NCBI RefSeq assembly: GCF_038396675.1
Contig: NC_088930.1
Coordinates: 39,360,001-39,424,000 of the forward strand
From: Hydra vulgaris
Lineage: Eukaryota; Cnidaria; Hydrozoa; Anthoathecata; Hydridae
Direction: 5' to 3'
Length of the DNA stretch: 64,000 nt
A model generated the notes under the pieces. That model did not search any database. It had not been told where the DNA came from and saw only the letters and a list, made by a program, of their open reading frames with translations. How positions within the stretch are numbered: position 1 is the stretch's first letter; each line of letters starts with the position of its first letter. Both the position numbers and the translations under genes were made by a program. This document shows, piece after piece, positions 23,991 through 36,301 of the stretch.

Positions 23991-25804
23991 ACAAAGTTGG
24001 CTTTTTAAATGAGATATCGATCATTAAAAAAATGCTACACATCTATTATTTTAAATATAAACATTACAAGCACTCATTAAGAAGTAATTCGGGCATATTT
24101 ATTCAAATCCAAATGGGTAATATAAACTGTATTATCCTGGGCTTATATAAGATAATAATTCGGCTTCCTGAATGAGGTCATCAGTGAATGCCCATTGGTT
24201 TTATTTAACACTAACTCTAAACCTGCCGCGAACCTTATTTGTAAACATTACTGGCTAAATAAACTAGCTAAAATATACAGAAAACTAGCATTTAAAAGAA
24301 CCATTTTTTATATTTTTAATATAAAAAGAAAAAGAAAAACAACATGAGGTTAATATTTTGAGGCATTATTTTGGCGCCTATACCAGTCCTATAGTACCAA
24401 AAAAGGTCTGGGTTCACACCTGATCAGATCATGCTACTGGTCTTGCATTGCTTCAGGATGTTAAAACAAAATACTTTAGTTTAGCATAAAATTTCACGTT
24501 CATAAAAAAATGAAGTGCTAAACTAAAGTGTTTTTTTTTAATTCTTGTTTTCATACTTACTTCTCATACCCTTGGGTATAAGAAAAAATCATGATAATAA
24601 TTAAATTTTCTTTTCAGTGATCTTGTTTTATCATATTATTGACTTGAATCGAAAACACTTTTATTTACAATAGGGAATGACGGTTTCATTAAATAAAGAA
24701 ATTGCTTCAATAAATTCAAGAAATACATTTGATTGCATTCTAGTATATTTGAAACCATTTATAAACAAACTTTCTATTGTCAGAAATATAAGAAACATTT
24801 TGATAACATAAGCAAAAGTTCAACAACTTTTCAATAACATATTATGAAAAATACATTGTATTTTTCATAATATGTTATGGAAAATGTTTCAATTGTATTA
24901 TTTAATAAAAGTTGAGTTTGAATTAAAACCCACTTCTTTTTTGTAAGTTTTTTTCAGTGATATTTCAGATTGAGAATTTATGGTACCATATTTGCACGAA
25001 TAAAAACATGATTTTTATATTTGATGGATAGTGTAAAGTTAATTCTGTGAATCAGGTACGTGCAGTATAAAAAAGTTTGACTCTTTGACTGAGCAAGTAT
25101 TGATTAAATCACAACAACAAGTATTGCAGTAGGTTTTCAAGACACCAAATACAGTACAATCTAATAGCTACAACCAGTGTGAACAATATGCTCTCATCTC
25201 AAGAGTTGTAATACTATTTTCCAATGCAACAGTTAATAGTTCTACTGAATTGTGAAAAGTGCTATTACTCCATTTGGACTAACTGGTGGATCAAGGAACT
25301 TTTTTTGTGCTCTTTGCAATAACAAAAACAACAATGAGATTTCATATAGAAATACAAAAAAAAAGATCTACCAAAACAGTTTAAACTATTACAGAATATA
25401 ATTATTATTTGCAAATAACAATATTTTTTACCAAGAAATTAGGCTTTAAAAAACAATGCTCTTTTTTTTAATAATTTAAATTATCCATAGATATTAATAT
25501 CTCCTGATAATTGAAATAACTAATAACAGAGCATTATTATTCAAAATAATCTTAATATTGTTAATACCTTTGAATAACTGAAATTTTTGAAAAACATAGC
25601 ATCGTTATTCAAAGTAAGTTTAGTATTTAGGTTATAATACTTTTTTACTTCAATAGCCTGATTACTCAGAGATAACTTTAGCATTATTATACTTTTAAAT
25701 AGTCTTGTTCACATTTATAAATTTAAAAAAATAGATATCTGAAAAACTAATGAACTGATTACATATTTTTGTGAATATTGTATCTATGTTAGCACAAATA
25801 TTTT

Positions 25805-26256
25805 TTCACCTTAAATATAAGGTTAAAAAAATATACACACAATCTATATAATGGATGGTTCACTCTCTCATAGCCTAGATATGAGAGAGTGTGAGAGAGA
25901 GTCTCTCTAACACAGAGAGAGTGAGAGAGACGCTCTCTCTTTATGCTAGTTATGCAAGTTAAAGTATATACTTCAATAATATTATTGTATATATTTTTGT
26001 ATAATATAGTATAGATAGTATAGCATAGATTTGTACCATAAGTTAATATAGTATGGAATCATCATATAGTTTTGATGTATGACAATAACTAGTTATTATG
26101 TTAACTTAACTTATTTAATAAGTTATTGGCATACTACAAAACTATATGATATATTCGTACTACGGTCGCTCTCCTTATTTTAGCTAGGCTATGAGAGAGT
26201 GAACCATCCATTATATAGGTTGTGTGTATATTTTTTAACCTTAAATTTAAGGTGAA
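25805..26256. mobile_element. 452-bp nested MITE
   Basis: Inverted arms of about 73 bp start TTCACCTTAAATATAAGGTT, continue through ATATACACACAA and ATGGATGGTTCACTCTCTCA and end in TAGCCTAG. The two arms differ at only a few positions. The interior has GAGAGAGTG/CACTCTCTC low-complexity palindromes. It lies wholly within the 3.37-kb element, so it is a later insertion or an integral inner palindrome. Confidence 0.85.
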
Positions 26257-26750
26257 AACAAGTTTTATAAAATAAGTTTATGTAGTACATCTAAACTTTT
26301 GGTAAATATACTGCTATTGTTGTTGTTGTTAAAAAGAAAAACTATAATTGTATTATTTAAATAAATAACTTAACGCATAGCAGTATAAAATTAAGATAAA
26401 ATTATATTTTATTGGCAATAACAAACAAAATCTGAAATGTTTCATAATAATAAAAACGCCATTTTTTAAATATTATTAGATGATTTAAAGTTACGCCAAA
26501 CTTAAGTCAGAAAATAGCAGACGTAACTTTTCTTGCGTAAAGTTTGCTGAGCACTTTTTAGCAAAATGTTGTGAATACCGTTTTTAAGACTTTTTGCGTA
26601 AGTAATAACTTACGTAAAAACTTAGGAATTTCGTAAGTTTTTGTTTACGCAAGGTTTGTGAATACCACTTAGCGTAACTTTGAACTTAAGCCAAACTTAC
26701 GCAAACTTTACGCAAATTTTGGACTTACGAAAGTGTTGTGAATCCGCACC

Positions 26751-27010
26751 CTGATGATTAACGGCGTCAAATGCTTTTGACAAGTCTAGAAATATACTTA
26801 AAGTGAAATTATTATTTACTTCAACTAATTGCATAAGTGCATGCTCTGTAGAGTAATTTGATCGAAAACTATATTGGTTACATTAGAGAAGATTTTTTTC
26901 ATTCAAAAATGGAAACATGTCAAAAATCAAAACATATTAAAACCCTTTTACTAATTTAATGATATAAGTTAGGGTTTTCAAAATTCTCTTATTTATGGAG
27001 GAGAGCGCAG
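26751..27010 (-). pseudogene. Non-LTR reverse transcriptase, 5' part of the split relic
   Basis: Minus-strand translation gives FPFLNEKNLL, a stop, NQYSFRSNYSTEHALMQLVE, then FTLSIFLDLSKAFDAVNH, the classic fingers/palm motifs with the first catalytic Asp (FLDLSKAF). It continues at 23378 as ILLEKLKYY. Upstream of about 27010 similarity fades. Confidence 0.9.
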
Positions 27011-28302
<1,292 letters not shown>

Positions 28303-28449
28303 AGCGCTAGTCAAACCAAATGGATTTAATAATCTGTTATAATTGGTTTGGTTGGGGTTACTTATTTTAGATGTTGAACTGCTGTTTTTATTTAGGTTTC
28401 ATGAGTGTCACAAGAAACAAAATTCACCAGTTAATCAGACTCAACAGCC

Positions 28450-28510
28450 TGTCAATACATAAAAAAGAAGATAGCATACTTGTATACAACTTCTTTTTTA
28501 TGTATTGACA
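28450..28510. repeat. 61-bp hairpin upstream of the RAG1-like relic
   Basis: TGTCAATACATAAAAAAGAAG and its exact reverse complement enclose 19 bases. A weaker inverted pair built on CAAACCAAAT/ATTGGTTTGG lies just upstream at about 28312-28352. Confidence 0.9.
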
Positions 28511-28526
28511 AACCAAAGAACATGAT

Positions 28527-30141
28527 TTGAAGTTTCAAGGTAAAAAGTTTGAGAGTCAATTTCATTTATTTATTTCTGAATATGGTAAAAGATGGACTCG
28601 AAGTAAACGAACCAATGAAAAGTTTATTAGGAAGAATTTAGCTTGGCTTGAAAATGATTTTAATACCACATTAATAAAGGAGAGTAAAAATAAACAACTT
28701 GGCAGACCTACATTACCATTTGAAAATTTGCAACTTTGTCAGCTTCAAATTTTTGTGAGCTGTTGTTTGGTATTGGCACACACCTGTGGAAAGAAGGTAG
28801 AAGAAAAGATGGTCAGATAGCAATATAGTTGGATGATAACAAAGATGATGAACTAGATCATTCTGATAATACATTTGAAGAAGCGTTGGCTCCTTTGTTA
28901 GATAATGAGATGAGCAAATCTCAATATCAGCGCTTAAGAAACAATGCGAAAAGCATTAAAAGTAATTTATATCCACCATACAATGACGTACGTGAGGCAA
29001 AAGAGAGGTGTTTGGCTAGTCCTGAATCATGGGCAGCAACAGATTACTCTGCAGGCATCAATTTCAAAGCATTGGTAGATCATACTGTGCTGCGGTTGTT
29101 GGAAGTACAACATGATGTTATCAATTCATTTGTTTTTGATAGGCTAATTCTGCGCTTAAAGGTAGGTTTTGATGGGTCAACTGGGCAAAGCATTTATACA
29201 CAAGTTATTGATGAGCTGGAAAACTGAAGCTTTTTCCAAAAAGCAAGTTTGTTTCTTACCTGCTTTGTATCACCTGAATTGACAGGATTCTCTGGTCAAG
29301 TGGGGAAGATTGTTTGGAGAAATTCAAATCCGTCCTCAACATTGTACTGCCGAATTGTGAGGTTTAGGTTTGTAAAGGAGACAACTGATGTAATGAATGC
29401 AGAGCATCAATTTCTTAAAAATGCTATTGGAAACTTAACTACAACTCCTCTGCCTAAGTATGAAAACTTAACTGTTCTTCACAAAGTTGATGTTACCATG
29501 ATAGATGGAAAAGTGGCCACTGCATTATCTACTCTTACTAGTTCAAGTCAGTGCTGCTCAGTTTGTGGTTCAATGCCAAGTCAAATGAACCAACTTAATA
29601 TTGTTTGCAATTTGCCATTAACTCCGACCGGATTGAAGTATGGCTTGTCAACACTTCATGCATGGATTCGTAGTATGGAGTGTTTCTATAAAGTCGGCTA
29701 CAAAGCTGAAGTGAATAAATGGGCATTAAGGTCAGATGCAGAAAAAGAAAAATTAAAGCTAAAAAGAATTTAATTCAATTTCGGTTCAGAAATGAAGTTG
29801 GGCTGGTGATTGATATCCCTAGGTCTGGTGGTTCTGGATCATCAAATAATGCAATACTGCCCGACGTTTCTTCAGAAACTCTGAAAAAACAGTAGCAATT
29901 ATCAATGTTGATGTACACTTAATTAAAAGGATATATGTTGTGCTGTGCACTTTTGTCATCTGGTTTTATGAATGATGCTGATAAATTAAAAGACTGTTGC
30001 TTAGAAACAGCACAGCTTTTTATACAACTTTATCCCTGGTACTACATGCCACAGAGCTTGCGCAAAATCTTGATACATGGGTGGCAGGTTGTTGATGAGA
30101 TGGTGCAACTCTTAAAAGAAAGCCATTCTTTTATTTTGTAA
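28527..30141 (+). pseudogene. RAG1-like / Transib-type transposase relic
   Basis: Four long open segments with at least three frameshifts and stops between them, readable in order. The N-terminal part has NEKFIRKNLAWL and LGRPTLPFE. Next come EEALAPLLDNEMSKSQYQRL, YPPYNDVREAKERC, LVDHTVLRLLEVQ and GFDGSTGQSIYTQ with a probable first catalytic Asp (29171-29173). Then CRIVRFRFVKETTDVMN (region of the second acid), CSVCGSMPSQMNQL (CxxC), GLKYGLSTLHAWIRSMECFY, RFRNEVGLVIDIPRSGG, and finally LYPWYYMPQSLRKILIHGW. This order and the HK.L.H-like motif match the core of the RAG1-like/Transib family, DDE enzymes cutting at TIR/RSS-like ends. The relic stops at 30141, before the block carrying the last catalytic Glu. 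Family call from memory of conserved motifs; inactive. Confidence 0.7.
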
Positions 30142-31183
30142 TTTCGCCTGAATTATATTGTACACAATTATTTTGTATTTTTAAATTTATAGACCTACCA
30201 CTTACTAAGCTTGAACTACTTGTAGTATACATTGTCAAAGATTTTCGTGAATACATGGGTACAATAATACCCATACAAGTTTGAAAAATTCTGTAGACGC
30301 TTGTTAAATCTGCTAATTAGAAAAAATAATTAATTAAGCTAGAGTATAATTTTTTTACAGGGAACCAAGTTTATCCAGTAACGTGTAATAGCACGTGTAA
30401 TAACACCAGTTAATCATATTAAACAGAAAAAAGTTTTGCTTTCCGCGAGCGAAGATCAAAGGGAGGATTCATAATAAAACACGTTCTAAATAGTGTACAT
30501 AGCGCAAATAAAACATATACAACTAATACAATTTAGCTGTCGCTATGCAAAATTAGGTATCCATAGCAACTAAATAAAAAAATATTTACTTTTTTAAAAA
30601 GCGTGACCTCATATTGGTACTTACGTAAAATTTGGTGAACATAGCAGTTGTAAAAATATATGAAAAAAATATATATGTTTTTGCTACCCAAAATTAGGTA
30701 TCCATAGCAACGAATTAAAAAAATAACACCTTCATAAGAAGCACAGACATCATATTATTACTCATTCTAATTTTAGTCAATATAGCCCTAATATTAAATA
30801 AGTTATGAATTTTGTCCAGTAAACGTGAATTCTGGTCCACTGTGCCACTGTGAGGCGTTTGTTTTTTAAAAGACACGCACTGAACGTCTTTTAAAGGTTT
30901 TTTAAACGTTTTCAATTGTTCTAAACTTTAAAACGATTTTTAAACGTCTTGTAAACGTTTTTATAAACTTTTAACTTTTAAATATCTTCTAAACGTTCTA
31001 AATTTTAAAACGTTTTGAAGATACTTTAAAAATGTTTAAAAGACGTTCAGAATGTAACTTTTAAAAACAAATACTCGTTGAGTAGAAACAAAAATACTCA
31101 AAAAAGTTGCTTAGATAGGCGATGAATTAGTTATTTTTTCTAAAAGTATTATTTCCTTAAATAAGAATAAAGCTTATAAATAT
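30142..31183. other. Gene-free stretch with short duplications
   Basis: A diverged duplication of CAAAATTAGGTATCCATAGC lies at 30548 and 30690, and repeated TTTTAAACGTCTT/AAACGTTTT motifs occur at 30890-31050, probably relics of a DNA element. No coding content is supported. Confidence 0.5.
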
Positions 31184-31792
31184 CAGTGGCGAATCTAGCA
31201 CCTTTTTAATATTTGAGTCAATTTGAATCATCTTTAAAGTAAGTTCTAAACTCCAAACTTTCTTAAGTTCGTGTTCCTGTTCGTGTCTTATGAAAATATT
31301 TCGCCCAAAATTGCGCTGATTAGAGCATGAGAACAAAAGTACTATAAAAACTATGTATCCCGCTTAAACGTTGTTTATTTCGATAAAAATCCTTTTTTTT
31401 CCATAAATAAGGCGACAATTTATGAATACATTTAAGGTTACATAAAAAAATCATTCGGTGTTATAAATTTATTATCATGTAAAGTATACAACATGTATAC
31501 AACCTCCTCAAAACAAGGAGGATGTAAATTTTACATGGGTTTAATTTCTAAAAATGATATATTTTTTTTAACGAAATTTTTAATCTTTACATAAACTTTT
31601 ATATAATTTAAAAAATTATAAATTATATTTTGACGAAACAATTTTGACATATTTTTGCGGATTGTGCCTAATTTTTAAAAATTTTCGCAAAACATTTTTA
31701 TGTGACTTTAGGTTCACCATACAAAAGTTTGCAGTTTAGAATTAATCTGGAAGTTACTAAGCTCAAATACCAAAAAACTCTGGATCCGCCCC
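31184..31792. mobile_element. hAT-type MITE, about 610 bp
   Basis: The left end CAGTGGCGAATCTAGC and the right end, in reverse complement AGGGGCGGATCCAGAG, are versions of the CAGTGGCGGATCCAG terminus common on hAT MITEs. TAAATAT flanks both sides, consistent with a decayed 8-bp target duplication. Inner arms are diverged and no frame is present. Confidence 0.75.
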
Positions 31793-33998
31793 TAAATATA
31801 TTTACAATTTTATCAGAAAATTGGGGGTTTAAAAGTTAAAATCGTACAATATTTACAACCTCCAAAAAAGGAAGTGAAATGTAAATTTTAAACGCATTTA
31901 GTTTCTAAACATAGTAATATTTTTCAATAAAATCATTAATAAAATCATTAATACTTGAATAAATTTTTGTAATTATTTCCCATTGAGAGCTTACTTCTTG
32001 AGAAATCTCTGTTACTTTATATAATTCAGAGCCCAGATCATTGATTGGAATTATGCAGACCAGATCATTGATTAGAGTTATGCCTTGATCAGCATTGCAT
32101 CATATGGACCCAATAATATTTTAAATCACTAAGTAGTCTAAGAAATAAGATTTTTTTTCTTTTTTAAAACAACATCGAGTAACATAATTATGAACATACA
32201 AAATATTTCAGTTTAAAACATACTTAAAGATTAATTAACTCTAAACTTGGGTTTGCGTCTCATAAAAGAAAAACTTTGTGACTATTTTGTAATTTTTAGC
32301 GAAATTTTAAATGTAATTTTTTGATTTAAAAGAATTTAAAATAAAGAAGATGGTTTATAATATAAAGCAGTCAAGGCCAGTGCAAAGGAGGGGGTATGTG
32401 CTTTCCCCTTTCCACCAATGAACTTTTCTTTCATTTAGCCGGCAAATTTGATTCTTTTAGATTAGTCAGTCGACAAATGTAGACTTTTTAGACATGTTAG
32501 TCGGCAAATTTATACAGCCAGTCGGCAAATATTGATCAGTCAGTCGTCAAATTTCAACAAAATTGGTCTATTCCTTTTTATTTTTTTTTGTCGGTAAAAA
32601 TTATAATGGCAACCCCCACATGACACCTACTCACGCCGGCCCTGAAAATAGTCAATGAAAAGTAGATAAGCAGAAATACACTATGCTTTATGGATAGTCT
32701 CGGAAATCACTATATAGTATATGTTTATGCAATATGCTTAAGAAACATTCATTTATATTTTTTACCTATATTTCCGCTTTGAAATTAGGTACAAACGTAG
32801 GTACAAAAATAATTGTTTTGTAGTTAGGTACTTTTAAATTCTAGCGTTTCCAGCTCATTTCATGTTCCTTTCGAAAATACTTTAGAGGAAGGTCAGGGCG
32901 GAGCAACCACTAGCACTCTTGCATAAACTGTTTAATCTCATATGAGTATTAAAATTCAAATCATTAAAGGAGAAAATGAATCAATCTATTTGAACTTATT
33001 GAAGATTTATGGATTTCAAAATTAAAAAAAAAAAATTAAAAAATTAAAACAAAAATCTATAGTTGAAGATCTTATAGTTATAGATCTTATATCTTATAGA
33101 TTTTAGCATTTACTTAAAATAGTTTGCCGTAAATTTTTTTGAAAAAAATAACAACAAATTGCAAAAGGCAATTTTAATTTTTGTTTGTATAGTTAAAATA
33201 AATATTTTTTAGATTTACCTAAATCTTAATTAAAAACTTATCTCAAGTTATTTTATGTTATAAGTAAAGTAAGCAAAATTCAAAATAGTATAAAAAATGT
33301 GTAATACAATTTGCTAAAGCAGTCATAAAATTAAATATTAAAAAGGAATTCATATAAATAAACGCATTTATTTGTTCATACAAAATATCCCTTAATGTCC
33401 GAACATCTGCTATTCAATATAAAAAAGTGCGTGTAAGTTCGTCGATATTTTATTATTAATAAGAAATACAAAGTTGTTTTACTTTAAGAGCGACAATACA
33501 AGACGGATGCATTTTAGAAATTCAATTATTTATAAATGCCTTTTAACTGATTTCTTTAAGCAAGCTTTATTTAACGGCAACTGTTGTAATAAAACAGGTA
33601 AGGTTTTTTGAAGTTCATAAAAATTAGCTTATGACTCAATATAAATATTATAAAGTCCGCACAATGCAAAATGAAAATAATGAAACTTGAATATCCGATG
33701 GATTAAATAAAGTACTAGTGAAATTAGTAATCAACTTTCAAATGTTGTTCAGATTTTGACGTTTGTACATTTCTACTACTATTATAGTAATTATTTTAGA
33801 AGTTGTAGTGAGTTGGAAAATATCCATCCAAAAAAAAATTGTGAAAAAAAAAATTATCAGATGAATAAGTTGAACACCATTTTTTTTAAGGGTTAAAATT
33901 ATCTAATTAGAAATCAAGTTATCTGTGTTGAATATAACCAATCCTTAGTACTACTAAATTTGGTACTACTATTAATTTTCTACTAATAGTAGACATCA
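31793..33998. other. Gene-free stretch
   Basis: Apart from the element at 32371-32644 and TATAGATCTTATA-type simple repeats at 33055-33105, nothing recognisable. Confidence 0.5.
32371..32644. mobile_element. Short TIR element with internal GTCGGCAAAT repeats
   Basis: Its ends AAGGCCAGTGCAAAGG and, inverted, AGGGCCGGCGTGAGTAGG are imperfect TIRs. The interior at 32437-32580 has about five spaced copies of (A)GTCGGCAAATTT and its variants. Confidence 0.6.
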
Positions 33999-34002
33999 AT
34001 AA

Positions 34003-34080
<78 letters not shown>

Positions 34081-34092
34081 GATATATATACA
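33999..34092. repeat. (TA)n microsatellite
   Basis: About 90 bp of TA. The preceding sequence TTTTCTACTAATAGTAGA echoes the terminal motif of the mini-elements at 2392 and 13661. Confidence 0.97.
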
Positions 34093-34339
34093 CTGATGCA
34101 AAGTGACTTTGTAAATAAATGAACTAACAATTTTTAGCAATGGCAAGCTTTAAATTCATTACTTTTAAATTAATTTTTGAAAGCTTATTTAAAATAAAAT
34201 TAATGATAATAATGATTTTAAAATTATCATTTTTAGTGTAACTTTTTATCACTGATCTATAAAATGTCATATTAGAGTGGTGTTGTACCAAATGAAAGGT
34301 TATTTGCAAACATAACTTCACTGTTTAAAAAAAGAAAAA

Positions 34340-35180
34340 ATTAGATCCTTCACACCATCGACCAATAACATTAACATCAATAGGTTGCAAAATTATAGAG
34401 AAAATTATTTGCAATGTTATGATGAACCATTTGACTTTTAATAAATTATTAGCAAGTTAACAACATGGATTTGTTAATAATAAAAATTGTTGTTCAAATT
34501 TGTTAAAGACTTTTGGTTTTATTACAAGAAAAACCAAAGCTGGTAATAATATCGATATAATATTTTTGGACTTTGCAAAAGCTTTTGATTCGGTTTCTTT
34601 ATCTAAATTATGTTGCAAGCTTTATGGTTATGATTTTCACAATAATATATTTTACAATGATTTAAAACATTCCTTAGTAATAGAAAACAAAGAGTTGTAC
34701 TGGGTGAGTTTGTTTCATTTTGGGAGGAAGTTACAATTGGAGTACCTAAGGGTTCAGTTCTTGCCCCACAACAGCATCAGTGTGGAGCCCATATTGTATT
34801 AAAGATATTATTAGACTAGAAAATGTACAACATAGATTGACTAGGATTGAAACACTGAAAGGCATCTGTTATGAAGAAAGGAGGGAATTTTTAGGTTTAC
34901 CAATGTTACGAGAAAGAAGAAGAAAGGGTGACTTGATAGAAATGTTTAAAATATCAAATTCAACCGAATATATTAGATTTAAGGAGCCTTTGAGATTTTA
35001 AAGCTACATGTCCAGAAATCATTATAATAAAAAGCTTCATTTAAAGTTTTCTAGAAAAATATGCAGGTTTTACTATTTGACAAATAGAGTGGTAGACGAT
35101 TAGAATTTGTTGTCACAAGATGCAATTGATTCTGCAAAAAAAAAAAACACTTTTAAAAATAGAATCTACAAAATTCTGAA
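34340..35180 (+). pseudogene. Non-LTR reverse transcriptase with internal deletion
   Basis: The plus strand reads HHRPITLTSIGCKIIEKIIC, an in-frame stop, QHGFVNNKNCCSNLL, NIDIIFLDFAKAFDSVSL (first catalytic Asp), a stretch with EEVTIGVPKGSVLAP in another frame, then directly RLENVQHRLTRIETLKGICY and LGLPMLRERRRKGDLIEMFK. The palm block with the FADD box, normally after GVP.GSVLGP, is missing, so about 150-200 residues were deleted. The KGDLIEMFKI ending is typical of CR1/Jockey-like elements. It is a different family from the minus-strand relic at 22440. Confidence 0.85.
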
Positions 35181-35302
35181 CTTTTGATATCAAATTATAT
35201 TAATAAACTATTTTTATAAACAAAATCTTACATTTAAAGGCTGTTATAAACAACACTATGTAGTTTTGACTCGCTAAACTTAAATAGTTTGTACAGCATT
35301 AT

Positions 35303-35388
<86 letters not shown>
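35303..35388. repeat. (TA)n microsatellite
   Basis: About 85 bp of TA with one phase slip near 35326. Confidence 0.98.
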
Positions 35389-35389
<1 letters not shown>

Positions 35390-35556
35390 TAAGCTTTAAT
35401 ATCCCTAAAAGTACTCTGGATTTGAAAGTCACTAAATGATTATTTATTCCTAATTTTTGTGATTCAGGAGCTCTGAAAATGTAAAGGAATAAATGTTTTA
35501 GGCTTTAGGTAAAAAAAGTGCACTTTATCTCCTGCAGACACATTTATATTAAAATT

Positions 35557-36301
35557 TTAACCACTTAACGAACCTATTAATTTTCAAAAGTGTGTCAAAA
35601 ACAAATCTATTTTTTTTTTAATTGATTTTACTGTTTTAACCATGCAAAAAAGGAAAATAATAATAATTAATAAATTTTAATATATTTTAATAATTTATGA
35701 CCTTCCTAATTGACCTTTGAAAACTTGCTCGACATATGTCGAGCATTGCAATATTGCATAAAATTCTTGCAAAATTCTTGAAAAATTGAAGTGAACCTAG
35801 TTGCAAACTTAATTTCCTCTATTTCTAAACAATAAAATATAAAGTTGATTTCAATAAATTTATAAATTTATGATTTTATTAAAAACTCTAATAATATAAC
35901 ATTACATAAACTTTCGTAAATGTACATTTATGGCACTGTAAAATTGTAGAGACTAGGCAAAATCACGCATACAAAATTTTCAAATTTTTAACTGTAAAAG
36001 TAGTTTTATTACAAGAAACTTTTACGTACTTATAAATAATAAGAATAAAATAAGGCATTCTATAAATTTATGAACATTGAAATAATAGAAAACTACTGCG
36101 TGGCAGTCATAAAAAGAAGAGTTTATCGTACAGGAAGCGCATCAGATATCATAATAACTAATCAGAAGCTTTGCTCGACATATAGCGAGCTAGCTCTCAA
36201 AGTATACCAATTTTTGGTAATGCTCGACATATCTCAAGCAAATTTTTTTTGGCTAAAAAAGTTTGCTCGACATATGTCGAGCAAATTCGTTAAGTAGTTA
36301 A
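35557..36301. mobile_element. 745-bp TIR element with GCTCGACATATGTCGAGC palindromes
   Basis: The ends TTAACCACTTAACGAA and TTCGTTAAGTAGTTAA are inverted with one mismatch. The 18-bp perfect palindrome occurs at 35727-35744 and 36265-36282, with two mutated copies at about 36176 and 36222. The 75-residue frame at 36070-36297 crosses these repeats and has no recognisable domain. Confidence 0.7.

Larger units (their letters stand above)
23382..26750. mobile_element. 3.37-kb TIR element inserted in the reverse transcriptase relic
   Basis: The ends GGTGCGGATTCACAACTTTT and GTTGTGAATCCGCACC are inverted, and both terminal 200-250 bp are dense in TTACGCAAA/TTTGCGTAA motifs in both orientations. 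The 3-bp direct repeat CTG flanks it (23379-23381 and 26751-26753); removing one copy and the element restores a continuous frame NH-Q-ILLEKL in the host. A 3-bp duplication and G-rich TIRs recall PIF/Harbinger, but that superfamily prefers TWA targets and I see no transposase frame, so the class is open. The interior holds hairpins at 24463-24531 and 24835-24887 and the nested element at 25805-26256. Confidence 0.88.
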
